Of a stretch of DNA of 64,000 bases, positions 1 through 12,300 are shown in pieces. The position numbers and the translations under genes were made by a program. Source of the DNA: Rhinopomastus cyanomelas (lineage: Eukaryota; Chordata; Aves; Bucerotiformes; Rhinopomastidae); assembly GCA_013400115.1 (NCBI GenBank), contig VXBP01002343.1:1-64000 (forward strand), given 5' to 3'. The notes below the pieces were generated by a model. The model searched no databases and was not told the DNA's origin. It saw only the letters and a list, made by a program, of their open reading frames with translations. Numbering within the stretch: position 1 is the stretch's first letter; each line of letters begins with the position of its first letter.

Positions 1-469
1 CTTCAAATACATAGCAGGTAAAACTAAAACTAGAAACAGCGTAGACCCCCTGCTGAATGAGGTGGGTACAAGTATGGTGGTGTCTCCACAATCCGATGCA
101 CTGCAGTGAGTCCTTTTGAGCCACACAGTCCTCATCAAAGCCTCACATTGCATGTGAAACATGTGACCAAAAGAGTCAAACCTGACAGAAAAGGGCTTCA
201 TTGCACTACATGTTATGTGTTAAAACCATAATTTGGACTGAGCAAACGTGGAGTAAGCTGCTTTAGTGCCCTGTGTTACCTGAGCTCTGACAAAGAGCTC
301 CCAGGGGATGAAGTGTCAGGGAGAAGCTCAGTATTTCATTCTACTAGGCTGTGGAAAGGAGGCAGTCTGACCTGTGTCAGTGTTTTTCCCAGAGCACGTG
401 GTCTCGTGGCAGTGAAAAGCATCAAGAGCACAAAAATCAGCCTGAGCTTGTGTTTGTGTACATGGCCCC
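1..469. other. Unique sequence, no gene seen
   Basis: No convincing coding exon, repeat or RNA gene was recognised at the left edge. The ORFs present are short and unlike known proteins. Confidence 0.5.
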
Positions 470-962
470 TGTACTGATCCCCTCAGTACAAGGAAGACAT
501 CAAGGTGTTGGACTGAGTGCAGAGGAGGGCAATGAACCTGGTGAAGGGCCTGGAGAATAAATCTTATGAGGAGAGATTGAAAGATTTGGGGCTGTTTAGT
601 TTGAGGAAGAGGAGGCTTAGAGGAGACCTCATTGCTCTCTACAGTCATCTGAAAGGACATTGTAAAGATGTTGGTGCTGGTCTCTTCTCACAGGTAATTA
701 GCAACAGAGCCAGAGAGAAGGTCTTCAACAAGGTAGGTTCAGACTAGACATCAGGAAAAAATTCTTCATGGAGAGAGTGGTCAGGCACTGGAATGGGCTG
801 CCCAGAGTAGTAGTTGAGTCCTGATCCCTGGATGTGTTGAAAAAATGCTTAGATGCAGTGTTGGGGGATCTTGTTTAGAGGTGAACTTGTAGAGTAGCGT
901 CGATAGTTGGACTCAATGATCCCAAGGGTTTTTTCCAACCGGAATGACTCTATGATTCTATG
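470..962 (+). repeat. CR1 LINE 3' fragment
   Basis: Diverged CR1 covering the end of ORF2 and the 3' UTR, ending CTATGATTCTA. The characteristic CACTGGAATGGGCTGCCCAG is present near 787. The ORF2 remnant has frameshifts. Confidence 0.85.
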
Positions 963-1018
963 TGCTTTCCTTTGCAGACTCAGCAGCATGCAAAGTTAGC
1001 CATCAAACATCACTGTCT

Positions 1019-1470
1019 TCACAGAATCACTGAATGTTAGGGGCTGGAAAGGACCTCAAAAGATCACCTAGTTCAACCTCTCTGCCAGATCTGCAGGATC
1101 ACCTACAGTAGGTCACACAGATGCATGTCAAGGCAAGGTTTGGAAGTCTCCAAAGAAGGACAGTCCACAACCTCTATGGGCAGTCTGTTCTAGTGCTCCA
1201 TCACCTTGACAGTGAAAAAGATTTTCCTTATGTTTACATGGAACCTCCTGTGCTCCAGCTTGTACCAGTTGGCCTTTGTTCTATCACTGGACACCACTGA
1301 GAAGAGCCTGGGTCCATCCTCCTGACACCCACCCTTTCCATATTTATAAACATTAATGAGGTCATGCCTCAGACTCTTTTTCCAAGCAAAAGAGACCCAG
1401 CTCCCTCAGCCTTTCCTCATCAGGGAGATGCTTTACTCCATCAATAATTTTTGCAGCTCTGCACTAGAGT
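1019..1470 (-). repeat. CR1 LINE 3' fragment, antisense
   Basis: It starts with the inverted tail (CACAGAATCACTGAATG, GGAAAGGACCTC) and reads backwards through the 3' UTR into the ORF2 end. It points toward the CR1 at 470-962, so the two form a tail-to-tail pair 57 bp apart. Confidence 0.85.
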
Positions 1471-2269
1471 TCTTCTTCCTTTAAGCATCTGACCCCAGTG
1501 TGGATGACCTTTTCCTCTAGCTCTGGGAATGATGCTGGTGATGAACCATGCACATCTGACAGCTGAAGGCAGAGCTGTTCCTCCTCCTGAGCTGGAGCAG
1601 TTTGTCAGCTCCCTGCCAACGACTAACACAGGAGGAAGCCTCTTCTTCCTTTGTGAGGCCTTTCTGAAATGATTTGAAACACAGGTCAACCCTTACTGAC
1701 TCTGTCACTCCTCCCTCAGAGGTGCTCTCCCTCAAACCCCACCATCTCTCATAAAGCAAAAAGGGCTTTCCAGAAAATAATGCCACATGCACACTTAGAG
1801 CTGAGGTACCAAGTGGTCACCTGCTGATGGGAAGGCCACCGAGTGAGAAACCACCTAGCAGATAGGGTGACATGAAACAGGGGTGACATGAAGCACATGA
1901 ACGAGACAACAGTTAAGGTGGCAGTTCACAAACTATTCTGTCAACTGCATTGGTAGGAAATGGGGATGGAGTGGGGGTAAATGCAGAAAGCATGAGCCAA
2001 GTTCTTACTGCTCACTATTGATTTCTTAATAATTCATCTATTTTATTTTTTGCTAAAAGAAAAGACTTCGGGTTTTTTTCCCCCTCCAGCACAGTAACAC
2101 ATGTCTGGGGTCCTTTGCTTCCCCCTGCTGACACCCTGAAACGACGCAGGGTGGGCTGCTCCAGCCAGTGGTGGGAGTGGGGAATCTAGTGGGGATGGGC
2201 TGTGGTGACAAGCACTCGCGCATCCCACAGCTCCCACCGTGCTGCTGCTCAGAGGTGTGCGAGCTGGGG
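1471..2269. other. Upstream flank of TMEM272, no gene seen
   Basis: Non-repetitive sequence leading up to the TATA-like box, with T-runs near 2040-2090. It could hold promoter-proximal elements, but no specific motif stands out. Confidence 0.4.
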
Positions 2270-2310
2270 GCCAGCAAGGATAAAAGCAGCCAGGCACCTC
2301 GCACACCTCT
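2270..2310 (+). promoter_or_regulatory. TMEM272: Candidate TATA-type promoter of TMEM272
   Basis: A GATAAAAG box at 2279-2286 lies where transcription would start near 2309. About 150 bp downstream is a strong consensus donor (CTCAG|GTAAGA) with no ATG in between, as expected for a non-coding first exon. The next plausible acceptor is that of coding exon 1 at 6267. This is inference from signals only; no transcript is available. Confidence 0.4.
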
Positions 2311-2456
2311 TTGCTCACAGGCAGTGGCTCTGGTTCAGGGGTCCCATCTGAGAGGACTCTCCTACCTGGATTTCACTGAAGACTGGACTTTGTGATTCTT
2401 CTGGACTGTCCCCCACAGGTGCAGGTGGACAGGTTCAGCACCCACAGCACTCTCAG
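2309..2456 (+). other. TMEM272: Candidate non-coding first exon (5' UTR) of TMEM272
   Basis: This stretch follows the TATA-like box, contains no ATG, and ends at donor CTCAG|GTAAGA (2457). Spliced to 6267, it would give a 5' UTR of about 170 nt with the annotated ATG as the first AUG. The 5' boundary is estimated from the TATA spacing. Confidence 0.35.
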
Positions 2457-5400
2457 GTAAGAGAGATTTCCTGGGAGGTGGGTTAATGTGCTGGGATAAA
2501 TCTTGTGTGGGGCTTTCTGGTTTGTTAGGGACCAAAAAGCTCTGGAAGAGGACTTTGCTGTGGATATGTTAAAAAATATAGGAAACCATTCCTTCTAGCA
2601 GTGTTTGAGAAGTGCCCTTGCTCCAGAGGAGTTTGTTGACCCATGTGTACCTATTGTGGACCAGCAGAAGCCTCAGCTGTAAGGAGATGTTGAGTGGGAC
2701 CGGGGTCTGAGGAAGCCCCAGAGACTCTCCCTGCTGTGTTCCTCAGCATGGAATGAAGCTGTGAGAGGGCAGAGCTCAGTTTGAACAAGGACAAGCATGG
2801 AGATGGCTCTTTTTTGGGCTGATGTTCTGTGAGGCCAGAGTTTTGTCTTTACTGTGGTTCAGGGATGTGCCAGTTGGTCAGTGCTTGTCTTCTTTAGACC
2901 TACCTAAACATCAGGGTAAAATAATGACCAGGAAAATAGTTTAAAGCTAAAACTGGCTAAAATAACAGGGGAACTGGGCTGAAAGGTCTGTGCTCCTGAG
3001 ACTCGTCATCACTGATTGTCAGGGATGAGGAACAGAAGGCAGCAATGTGGGATAAAGTGTGAGTGCCAGGTGGGCAGCGGCCAGCACTCTGGGGCAAACC
3101 TGGTCACTGGCCACAGGAAGAGGGCACTGAATGGAGAAGTGCTGGAAAAGCTGGGGCAGGGAGCAGGAGGAGAGGTGAGGAGAGGGGTTCAAGGGTGCTG
3201 TGGCTCTGCGGTGGCTGGTCTGCAACCTACTACCCCAAAAAGTGTGTGTATGGAGAGGTCTCAGTTTTCTGGAAGGGGATCAGAAACTTGTCCCCCCTTA
3301 TCCCTTTTAACACGAGAGGAAGTCCTTTCACTACAGGGAAATATCTGCAGGGAAGGCAAAAGGGAGGCTGTCTGGAAGGTGTATTTTGTCTTTAGCTTAT
3401 TCATCTAGTCGTGTCTGCATTCTCCATTCTGCATGTGACTTTTGTCAACTCGCCAACAAACCGGGCGTGGGCACTGTGAGGCAGGACACCTGCCCTGCCT
3501 TTGCATGCCACCAGTCTTCATGCTGCACCCCTTGCAGTTTCCTGCGAGTTTCAGAGATCGTTTCCCTGTCTCAGCTGTGGAACAAAAGTGTTCCCCAGGT
3601 GCTTGTCTGCTGGACTGCACTTTAGCACCCTCATGCATTGGCACACGGGATGATGTTAATCTTTAACACCCACAGCATCTTCTGCAGAACAAGTGAAGGA
3701 CAGGGGGACAGTGTCCCTACCTATTTACCCAGCAAACATAGTGTCTTCTTCGAGGTGTTTGTCAGTGCTGCAGGAGTCAAAGTCCGTGTCTGAGGAAGGA
3801 CTGAAAGCATCACCTCCTGGTGGCGATGTGTGTTGTGTCCCCGTGTGAACACATTTTGCGCGCAGCCATCCCGATTTTGCTCTCTTTATCCCACCTGTCA
3901 GAACTGCACGCGCGGAGATCTGGTTTTCATGGTCATTTCTAGGCTCCATCACTAGATGGTGACATGTTCCCAGACACCACGTCCTCCTTCAGTCTGTTTT
4001 TCCTGTCGTGTCAAATAACAGCACATTCAGACAAAACATGCCCTCTGCTTTGGGAAATGCAGCATTCCCAACCACACACAGTTCTCCTCAAGAAGGATTT
4101 GTTATTCACCCAGTGGTTAATGTGACACTGGATATGCCAACGTGGTTTCTATATAACGTGGGTTTTGCTATAGATTAATTGTAATCTTGAACATACATGT
4201 GAAGATTAACGTTGCAGATCTCTGCATAATTTCTGACGCATTTGTCAGCAGCGTGTTCACGGAGAAGGACTGTTTGTGCACTTCCCAGGAACAAATCTGC
4301 ACCAAAAGTTTGAAAGTTTAAAAGTAGTGTGCCGTTTGGTTGTGGAAACCAGCAGTTTCTCTTCCTCCTTCCTGTCTTCCCGAGCACGTAACAGTGGTCA
4401 TTTCCTTCCTTAAAATATTTGTCAATAGTTTCAGCCCAAAAGGTGTGTAAAGATAGGACAAGGGGTCATGGTTTTAAGCTGGAAAAGGGTGGATTTAGGC
4501 TGGGTATTAAGAAAAAGTTCTTTAATCTGAGGGTGCTGGATCACTGGAACAGACTGCCTAGAGAGGTGGTGGAAGCCCCATCCCTGGAGACATTCAAGGT
4601 CAGGCTTGATGGGGCTCTGAGCAATCTCTTCTAATTAGAGATGTCCCTACTTGCTGTAAGGAGGGTCAGACTAGATGACCTCTGGAGGTCCCTTCCAACC
4701 CAATACATTCTATGATTCTACGATCTGAAGGTTGCCAGAACAAGTTGTTTGCAATCCCCAGAGGTCAGGCACTCATATACTATCTCAGCCTATTGCTCAG
4801 TATTGATAGAGATGTCCACTGGGATTTGCAAGTCTCATTACAGCAGAAGCATCCATCAAATGAAGCTTGTGGCACAGTATGAAGCTGAGAGCTGGAGAAG
4901 GAGAGTTAAATTCATGAGACACCTCTAATGTGTGATGATGCACATTAGAAACCTTGATATGCATGCTGACAGCTGGAGGCTAAACACAGTTGTTTCAGCA
5001 TGGATTACTGACTCAAAGGGCTGTCTGTGGAAGCCCTGGTGCCTGCTGCTTGCTTGGCTGATGACCCACGGGTAAAGCCAGACCTGCCTCTATTACTGCC
5101 ATCACTGCCAGGCATATCCAAGGAGCAAACACCATCCCATTTCCCATGGCAGCAGAGGGTCTCTTGCTGCCATTCATGGGTCTCTGGGCTTGCAGGAGAA
5201 AGCAGGAGCCCAAGGAAGAGCCAGCTCTGCTCAGCCAGGTCTGGTGGGGCTTGGAGAGGCTATGGAGGGTGGTATGGCCTCATGTCAGCTGTGAGGTGCA
5301 GGTCTGTATCTTCAACACCTCTGGCTCTGAGCTGGGCTGAACTCAGCACTGCGTGACGACAAATCCCACTGGGGTAGGTTTTGTATCAGCTTAGAGCAGA

Positions 5401-6266
5401 AAGAGGCTAAGCTGGAAATACTGCTCTCTAGCACCCCAGAAATATGAAGAGGCTAATCTGAGGTATGGGCAGAAATGCAGCTTCCCCCACCCCAGCCTTC
5501 TCCACGAACACCTTCAACTGTTGCACAGCTGGTCTTGGTGGCAGACCTGTGGTGACCCCAGCCAAAGGCTGAGGCTTGGAGTGTGTGTGAGTTTCCATGC
5601 TCCCGTTTACACTGGATGCTATTTGACTGCCTGGTGTCTGGTGCCCAGGCCTCAGATACCTAGCTGCTTGCTCATCCCTCACCCCACCTCATAAAAATTC
5701 TTCTTTACAAAGAGCTACTTTCTCATCCAGCTACTTATTTTTAACCAAAGATGTCTTGTTTCTGGGCTCCCTGTGGGTTGCAATTCTTATTCTACACTCT
5801 TTTTCAGAGTCCTCCTCAATCTTAAAACGATTTTCATCCTCTCTCCTTCCTTTTTCTTTAATTCATTTTAACTCACTAAATAATTTCTGCTGAGGTTAGT
5901 GTAGGGGGCCTTATCTGTTCCACTGGGTTTTCCCATAATAGTTAAATACACTTCCCCCTGCCTCAACCCCAGTCAAAGTTCAGGTGTAGAATATGTATAT
6001 TCTATGGTCAAGATATATAACCTTTACAGCTTTCAGGAAGACAGCGTTAATACTTGTCCCACAACCTTCCTGTGACCCCTAAGCAGCAGACAGCCCAAAG
6101 CTGCTGGAAGTCATACCTGACGCTGGGTGTGACACACTGAGAGATGTTGTCTGGATTTTGAGGATGCTTTGGGGTTTCTTGAGGGCAGCAAAATCCTGCC
6201 GGCGTGTATGAGTGACTCTGACTCAAGACACTTTTCACAACCTTATGAATGTCTCTATTCCCACAG
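2457..6266 (+). other. TMEM272: Putative TMEM272 intron 1
   Basis: Bounded by GTAAGA and CCACAG if the candidate first exon is real. It contains one CR1 (4420-4730) and a moderately CpG-rich patch at about 3800-3930. No coding exon was found in the rest. Confidence 0.35.
4420..4730 (+). repeat. CR1 LINE 3' fragment
   Basis: It includes GATCACTGGAACAGACTGCC and ends CTATGATTCTACGA. It lies in the putative first intron of TMEM272. Confidence 0.85.
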
Positions 6267-6288
6267 ACACCCCAAAAGGCTCTTCACC

Positions 6289-6346
6289 ATGACCGCCGGC
6301 CTGGAGAAAGCCTGCCACCGCTGCATCTCCAAAATTGCCAGCAATG
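6289..6346 (+). CDS. TMEM272: TMEM272 coding exon 1 (start codon)
   Basis: The exon proper begins at 6267 after a pyrimidine-rich tract ending in CCACAG, so 22 nt of 5' UTR precede the ATG. The start has A at -3 (CACCATGA), a good Kozak context, and no other ATG lies in this exon upstream of it. It encodes 19 residues (MTAGLEKACHR...) plus one base. The donor is GTAAGG at 6347. The segment carries several Cys and basic residues and no membrane span. Confidence 0.85.
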
Positions 6347-9300
6347 GTAAGGCAGTTCTGGTGGCGATCACCCCCGGTATGTAAGCAGCCCTGTCGCTAC
6401 GCCAGGGATATAAAGGAATTAAGATGATACCAGGTCCCACCCAAATCTTCCAATGAAGTATCCTTTTCTCCCCTCGTCTCTGAGGTGTTTCCTTCCCCGG
6501 GCTGTTCTGGGCACTGATGGAGCGCACAGCAGGACCTGTATCCTGAAAACCTGCCTGCTGCAGTCTTTGGGTTATAGCAGACCAGTGGAAAATGCCAGAG
6601 CAATGCAAACACTGCCAAGTACCTAAATGTGGGCTGCAGCTGACAGCAGGAGCTGCATAAAGTGTTTGTCTCCCGTTTCAAGTGGCACCTGACATGCAGT
6701 CCAGCACAGATACTCGCAGGGAAGACTAGCTGGGAAAAAGCGGTGCAGCAGCCTGGGAGCAAACTCACCTAAGGACGAGTCCTGCGAAGCAGAAATGCTC
6801 CCTGCCTGCATGCTGGCACTGGGACACAGAGTCAGGGACTGGGAGTGGTAAGGAATAGCCCTCACTTCACCCAGAGACGTTTGGAGCAGGATCTTCTTCC
6901 CTCTGCTTGCCCAGCCCCTGGCACAAGGGCCACTGTAAGCAATGGTGGGCCTCATGAGTGGCTGCGTGTGGTGTGTGGGAGGCATCAGTTACCTGAATGG
7001 AAGCCTTTCACAGGACAGCCTGTGAAACCAGCAACTGGTTTGTCCCACACAGGGTGGAGGATGCAGTGGTGTAATGAATCAACAGCTCACAGGCTGGGTG
7101 AGCAGACTGGTTCATGGTCTCCAGGGAGCAAGGCAGCAGAAAGCTGATGTAGGCTGGGAGCTGTGCAAGCTGTGTGGAGTGGCACAGGAGAAATGAACTT
7201 CAAGGATGGGTTTTTATAAGACCAGGGAAGCAGTGTCATTGCCAGGAGGTTAAAATCCAAGGGTTTTAAAGCAGCTCATCCTGCTGATGACGCCTCTTTT
7301 TCATTATGAGCTGCAGCTGTTTTGCTCTCACCTCTGGGCAGTAACAATTCCTAATTCCTCTCGAATATGAGAAGAAGGAAATCCCTTGACCACTCACCAT
7401 AACTGGTACTTCACCCACAGTAATTGCTGCATTTGCCAGTCTAGAGCTGTTGCCTTGGGGTCTTTTATAGTCCTGCTTTCGGCTTTGCTGGAAAGGCTCT
7501 CGAGTTCTGAATGATCTTACATTAATGATGAAGCCCTTTAACTCCTTTCTGTCCTACACTCCTCAGAGAAAAGCAGTGAGTGGTTCACAGTGGGGCCACT
7601 CACGGGAGCCTGGCACAGGCAGGAAAGCAGAGGACATTTTCTAACCCTGTTGTTCCTGCTCGTCACTGCCCCAGAGGAAAGGAGGGCTGGGAAGTGATGA
7701 ATTATGCACCAACAAGCCCCTGGGAGTGGGACAGGGCTAGTGAGGGCTCTCTTGTACCCCACAGAAAGGACATGTAGAGTAGGGTCAGGCCCTGTTGGAG
7801 ACCATGACTGTAAAAAAAAATAAAAAAGTGGTATTTTCTCTGATTTTTATTCCTACTAGTGACAAGCAAAGCGTCACTGCTCCCTGTTGGCAGTCACCAC
7901 TGGGACTTTACCGATGACTCAGAAAATAGTTCTGATTTCTTTAAAGAAATGGAGCAGTTCTGACCTCACTTATGCTCTTTTACACCAGGAGCACCACCTC
8001 TGGTACCCACAAAGTTAACCATGAGTAATGCAACTCAGAAGTACTGTTCCAGGAAACTCATTACCTGTATTTTTTCATTACATTTAAGTTCAAAGTCATC
8101 TCAGCTTTAGCTACGGATCAGCTACTGCATCCAAAATTGATTTTCTGTTCATTAAAATGCAAACCCTCCTGAAGTACAGTGACACTTAATTCCACTATTT
8201 CTCATCATCCTGTGTGTGTTTTTCAAAGAGCATTTCAGCACAGCCCTACATTAGTACCTATGGTCTCCTGATATTTAAGTGACTCTGAAGAGCCAACCTA
8301 CCTGTGCAGGGTTATTTACATTCCTTTCATTTTGGGAACGGCAGCTAGAGTTCAGAACATTAGGGCAGTCTTCAATTAACTAACCAAAAAAAGGAGGTGG
8401 CTGATCCACTGCCCTGGGCCTATTGCAAAGCAAACTGGTGGCTCTTTCTATAATGCCTGAAGCTGGTTTTAAGAGAACATCTGGAAATTAAACACAAGAA
8501 GCCAAATCCAGAACCTAGACCAGGGCATAACTGTTGTTCAGAAGCTGGAGGCATGGCACAAGCTCCAGGCAAGCCGCTCTGCCTAACTCCCACAGTGCCA
8601 ACTTCTATGTCTCCATTTATGTTTGTATCTACATCTATGTCTTCCCCATTTTGAAGGTTGCTGACACCTCCTCTTCCTACATTATTTCTGATTAAATAGT
8701 ATAGAAATATACTAGAGATGATTATATGAATTATATTATATGAGTGCACAGTGACATTGCTGGTGCCAGTGCTGGAGCTCTCATGTTGGATGGTGTGAAG
8801 CTGGTGTCACTTCTCTGGGTACTGGATTTCACAGAGATACAACTTGTCAAAGCAAGCAGCGATGGAATGCGGCAAATAGCTGGTGGCCCTGAGCTTGGAT
8901 TTGTTTGTTGGTTTTATCCCACTTCCCTTGCATCCTACAGTGTCTTTGCACTGGGACAGGATGCCTCCTTGGGCATGGCTGTTGCTTACGCTGGATCCTC
9001 CAGCTGCTGAGTATCTGGTCTGGTCAAGGGTTTATAACACCCCAGGGGTGGGATTCCTGCCATTCATCCCAAAAGACTATTCCAACAAAGCATCTCCTTG
9101 CTATGGCACTTAGCCTCATGGACAGAACAATTCTGTTTTGATAATGTCTTTACCTTCATAGCTCTTTGGAGCCTGCAAAGGTCCTTTTCTGAGTGCCAAA
9201 ATCTTGCTCTCTCATTTTCTCTCATTCGACCATTGGTGAGCCAAGCTGGATAGATTTCATTCTTCTTCAAAGTTAGCTCATTCAAGGCTTTTCTGCACAT

Positions 9301-12300
9301 CCCATCTGATGCAGTGACATTTTCCTGTCACTCCTAAGTCCAGAGAGACAAGTAGTACCCACAGCTATCAAGCCCATGGGCAGACTTATCTCCAGTCCAT
9401 AAAATATGTGATCTTGCTGGAGCTGGCTCCTCAGAGAGATCTGCTGAGACTTACTTTGCCACTACTGTACCCACACATGCTGCATCCTTCCTTTTCTCTG
9501 CATTCCTATCAGTGGTGCAGGGGATGCCTGCAGATACAGTGAAGGAATAAAACATGGATGAGAATATCCAGCACCCTCTGCACCCCAGTCTGTCACACGA
9601 CCAGTGTCCATGCTGCTGCACAGAACACTGTGGCGCTGCTTGCTGAGCTACTGCAAGTGCCTCAGGATGTGATCATCTCGGGGGGGCAGGCCAACTGACC
9701 CAAATTTATTCACGTCCACAGCACTGAGAGCCAACTCCCTTCAGAGCAGTGTTCCCCCAGGGTTCCTGGAGGGAGCATTCTGTTTACAAGTGGAATTTTG
9801 CTCCTCAGCCTGAGAAAGTGCTCAGAAGCTGATTTCACTTAAAAAAAAAATAAAAAATTCCTTTTTTTATCAAGAACCTGACAGGCTGTAGAACAAACAG
9901 CACTTGGGAGTGATGGTAATGTACAAAACACTTCATTTGTTACTGCATTTACTATTACAGAGCTTGTCACACACTCTGCCAAGTGGGCTGTGCTACAGCC
10001 ACACTAACATCGTACCTCAGAAAAGTGGGTAGGTTGAGATTCACGCTCACAGATTGCTTCTGAAAATCCCATGAGGACCCTTCTTACCTGGAAAGAAAGA
10101 AACTTTTTGCTCTCTTTGAAGGAAACAGGGATGGCCTCAGCATGGTAGAAACTTCAAAAATCGTGACAGCAAAATGAAGTCTGAGGAGCCCACAGGAGAA
10201 CTGGTGCCGTGTCCAATATGGTCTCCAGATGCCTTCCACATGCGAGAGGACAACTCATCTGTGGCATGTCCTGAAACCAGGCACATAGAATCATCGAATC
10301 ATAGGATCATAGAATCATAGAATTATTAGGGACTGGAAGGGACCTCAACAGATCATCTAGTCAAATCCCCCTACCAGAACAGGATCACCTAGACTAAACA
10401 TAACAAGGGACAGAGAAGGAGAGAGTAGCAGAGGAAGAAGGTGCTACAGTGCAGGGGCATCACTGTGGAAGATGCAATGGCTCAGACACCAGAAGAGGCA
10501 CCATGACATACAGCCATAATATTAACGTGGATTCCAAGTTCTCTTACTTCTGTAGACAAGACCCTGGTGGAGGTAACTTGGAAATACAGCAGATTTATAT
10601 CAACTGACACCACCCTGCTGCACCAGAGACACAAAATCTGCACCCACGGATCTAGTTTTTATGCCCACAGACCTACAGCTGCCTGCTTCTCTCTTCCTCT
10701 GCTGCAGCCCCAGACACAAGCTCTTCCCTTCACTCATTTCCTGGCACGTTCCCAAAGTGGGATTTGATCAGTGCCCCACCGCGGGCTGCCCTGATACAGA
10801 GCAGAGGGCTCCCCTGCCCAGTGCCTTGGCATTACCTTTGCAGAGCAGACGTCCTTGTGAGTCATGCCCAGAAACTGTTCCCACACCCTGTGGTATTTGT
10901 GGAGTCCACCAGCCCTTTTTTGCTGCTTTTTCTAGGAATGCACCCAGGGACTTCACTGAGCAGCCTGTGAGGTGGTACCACTGGCTTAGAAACATCACAG
11001 CCCCACGGGTGATAACACACAGAGAGCAGTATCCGCAGAGCTCTGCTACCCTGCGGCAGATCTCCATTTTCTAGAGCAATTTGTCTTCAGACCAGATCGG
11101 GGCAGCACAGCCCAGACAAATCCAGGGAGACTCTGTGTGTGTGTGTGTGTGTGTGTGTGCGCGAGCGCACGTATGTGTGTCCACGTGTGTATGTGTGTCT
11201 ATATCTGGGTGTGTGGCTCTGTGTGTGTGTGGATGTGTGTGTGTGTGTGTGCATGAGTGTGTGTCCCCCTCATGTGTCCGTGTGCATGTGTGTCCATATC
11301 CATATATATATCTGTGTGTGTCTGTGTGAGTGTGTGTGTGCGTGTCTGTGTGTTCACGTGTCTGTATGATGAGTGTGCATGTCTATGTGTGAGTGTCTCT
11401 GTGTGTATATGTGCACGTGTGTGTGTGTGTGCATGTGTGTAGGCACGTGCGTGTGTCCTCACTGAGCAGCCTTTCTGCAAAACCCCACACGTTTCAGGGA
11501 GAGGACACTCCAGTGCAGCCAGCAGCACTGAGAGCGGCCGCGGAGCCCGGCCAGTTGTGCAGTCAATTGTTGAGAGTTTCACTTTGTTAAACATGGATCT
11601 GGAAGCCTTCCCAGACTATGCATCTGCCCCTCCAATTCGAGACCTAAGAGGCTGTAGCTGAATGGGGAGATAATGAGTAAATACATTCCCAGTGACTGCT
11701 CTGGGAGGGGAATTAATGAACCATTATCTTTTTCTCTGGAGCTCCTCCCTACCTCCCATCCCTCCCCTCCAAAATCAAGCTGTTGGGCAGGCGCTAGGCA
11801 CAAGCAAACACAGACACCTGTGTGCCAGATGCGCAGCTCCAAGTGTTCTGGGACCCCCTGAGCCTTTTATTGAACTCAGAGCTACATTTGTCCTTGGGGC
11901 ATGATTAGGAAATGACATGATGCCTCCTCTTGACAGTCTCCTGAGCAAGACTTGTCCATGCAGCAAGGGCAGAAATGGGAGGCAGCTAATGGAACGGGAG
12001 GCAAAGGGGTGGCACCTCTCTGAGAGCTGTGCCACAACTGCTCCTGCAGTCCTGAGCTGCACTGGTCTGGGGACCAGATGAGCAAGTTGCTCAGGGTGCA
12101 GGCACTGTTTGCAGGTGATTCGGTGAGCGTGTTGGAAGCCCAACTCAGCTACAATGCCGTCGCTTCCAAATATGAAAATAACAGCCTAGATACTGTAAGA
12201 GCGCGAGGACCCAGCTTGAAATGTGGCACGTGGTGAAAAGGGAGGCTCCAGGCTGCGCTGTTCTGATGAGAGGCTGTCAGTGTTTGAAAGGGTTTAGTGG

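Noticed and set aside
11081..11594. Cys/Val-rich and His/Thr-rich ORFs on both strands
   Set aside because: They are translations of the TG/CA microsatellite.
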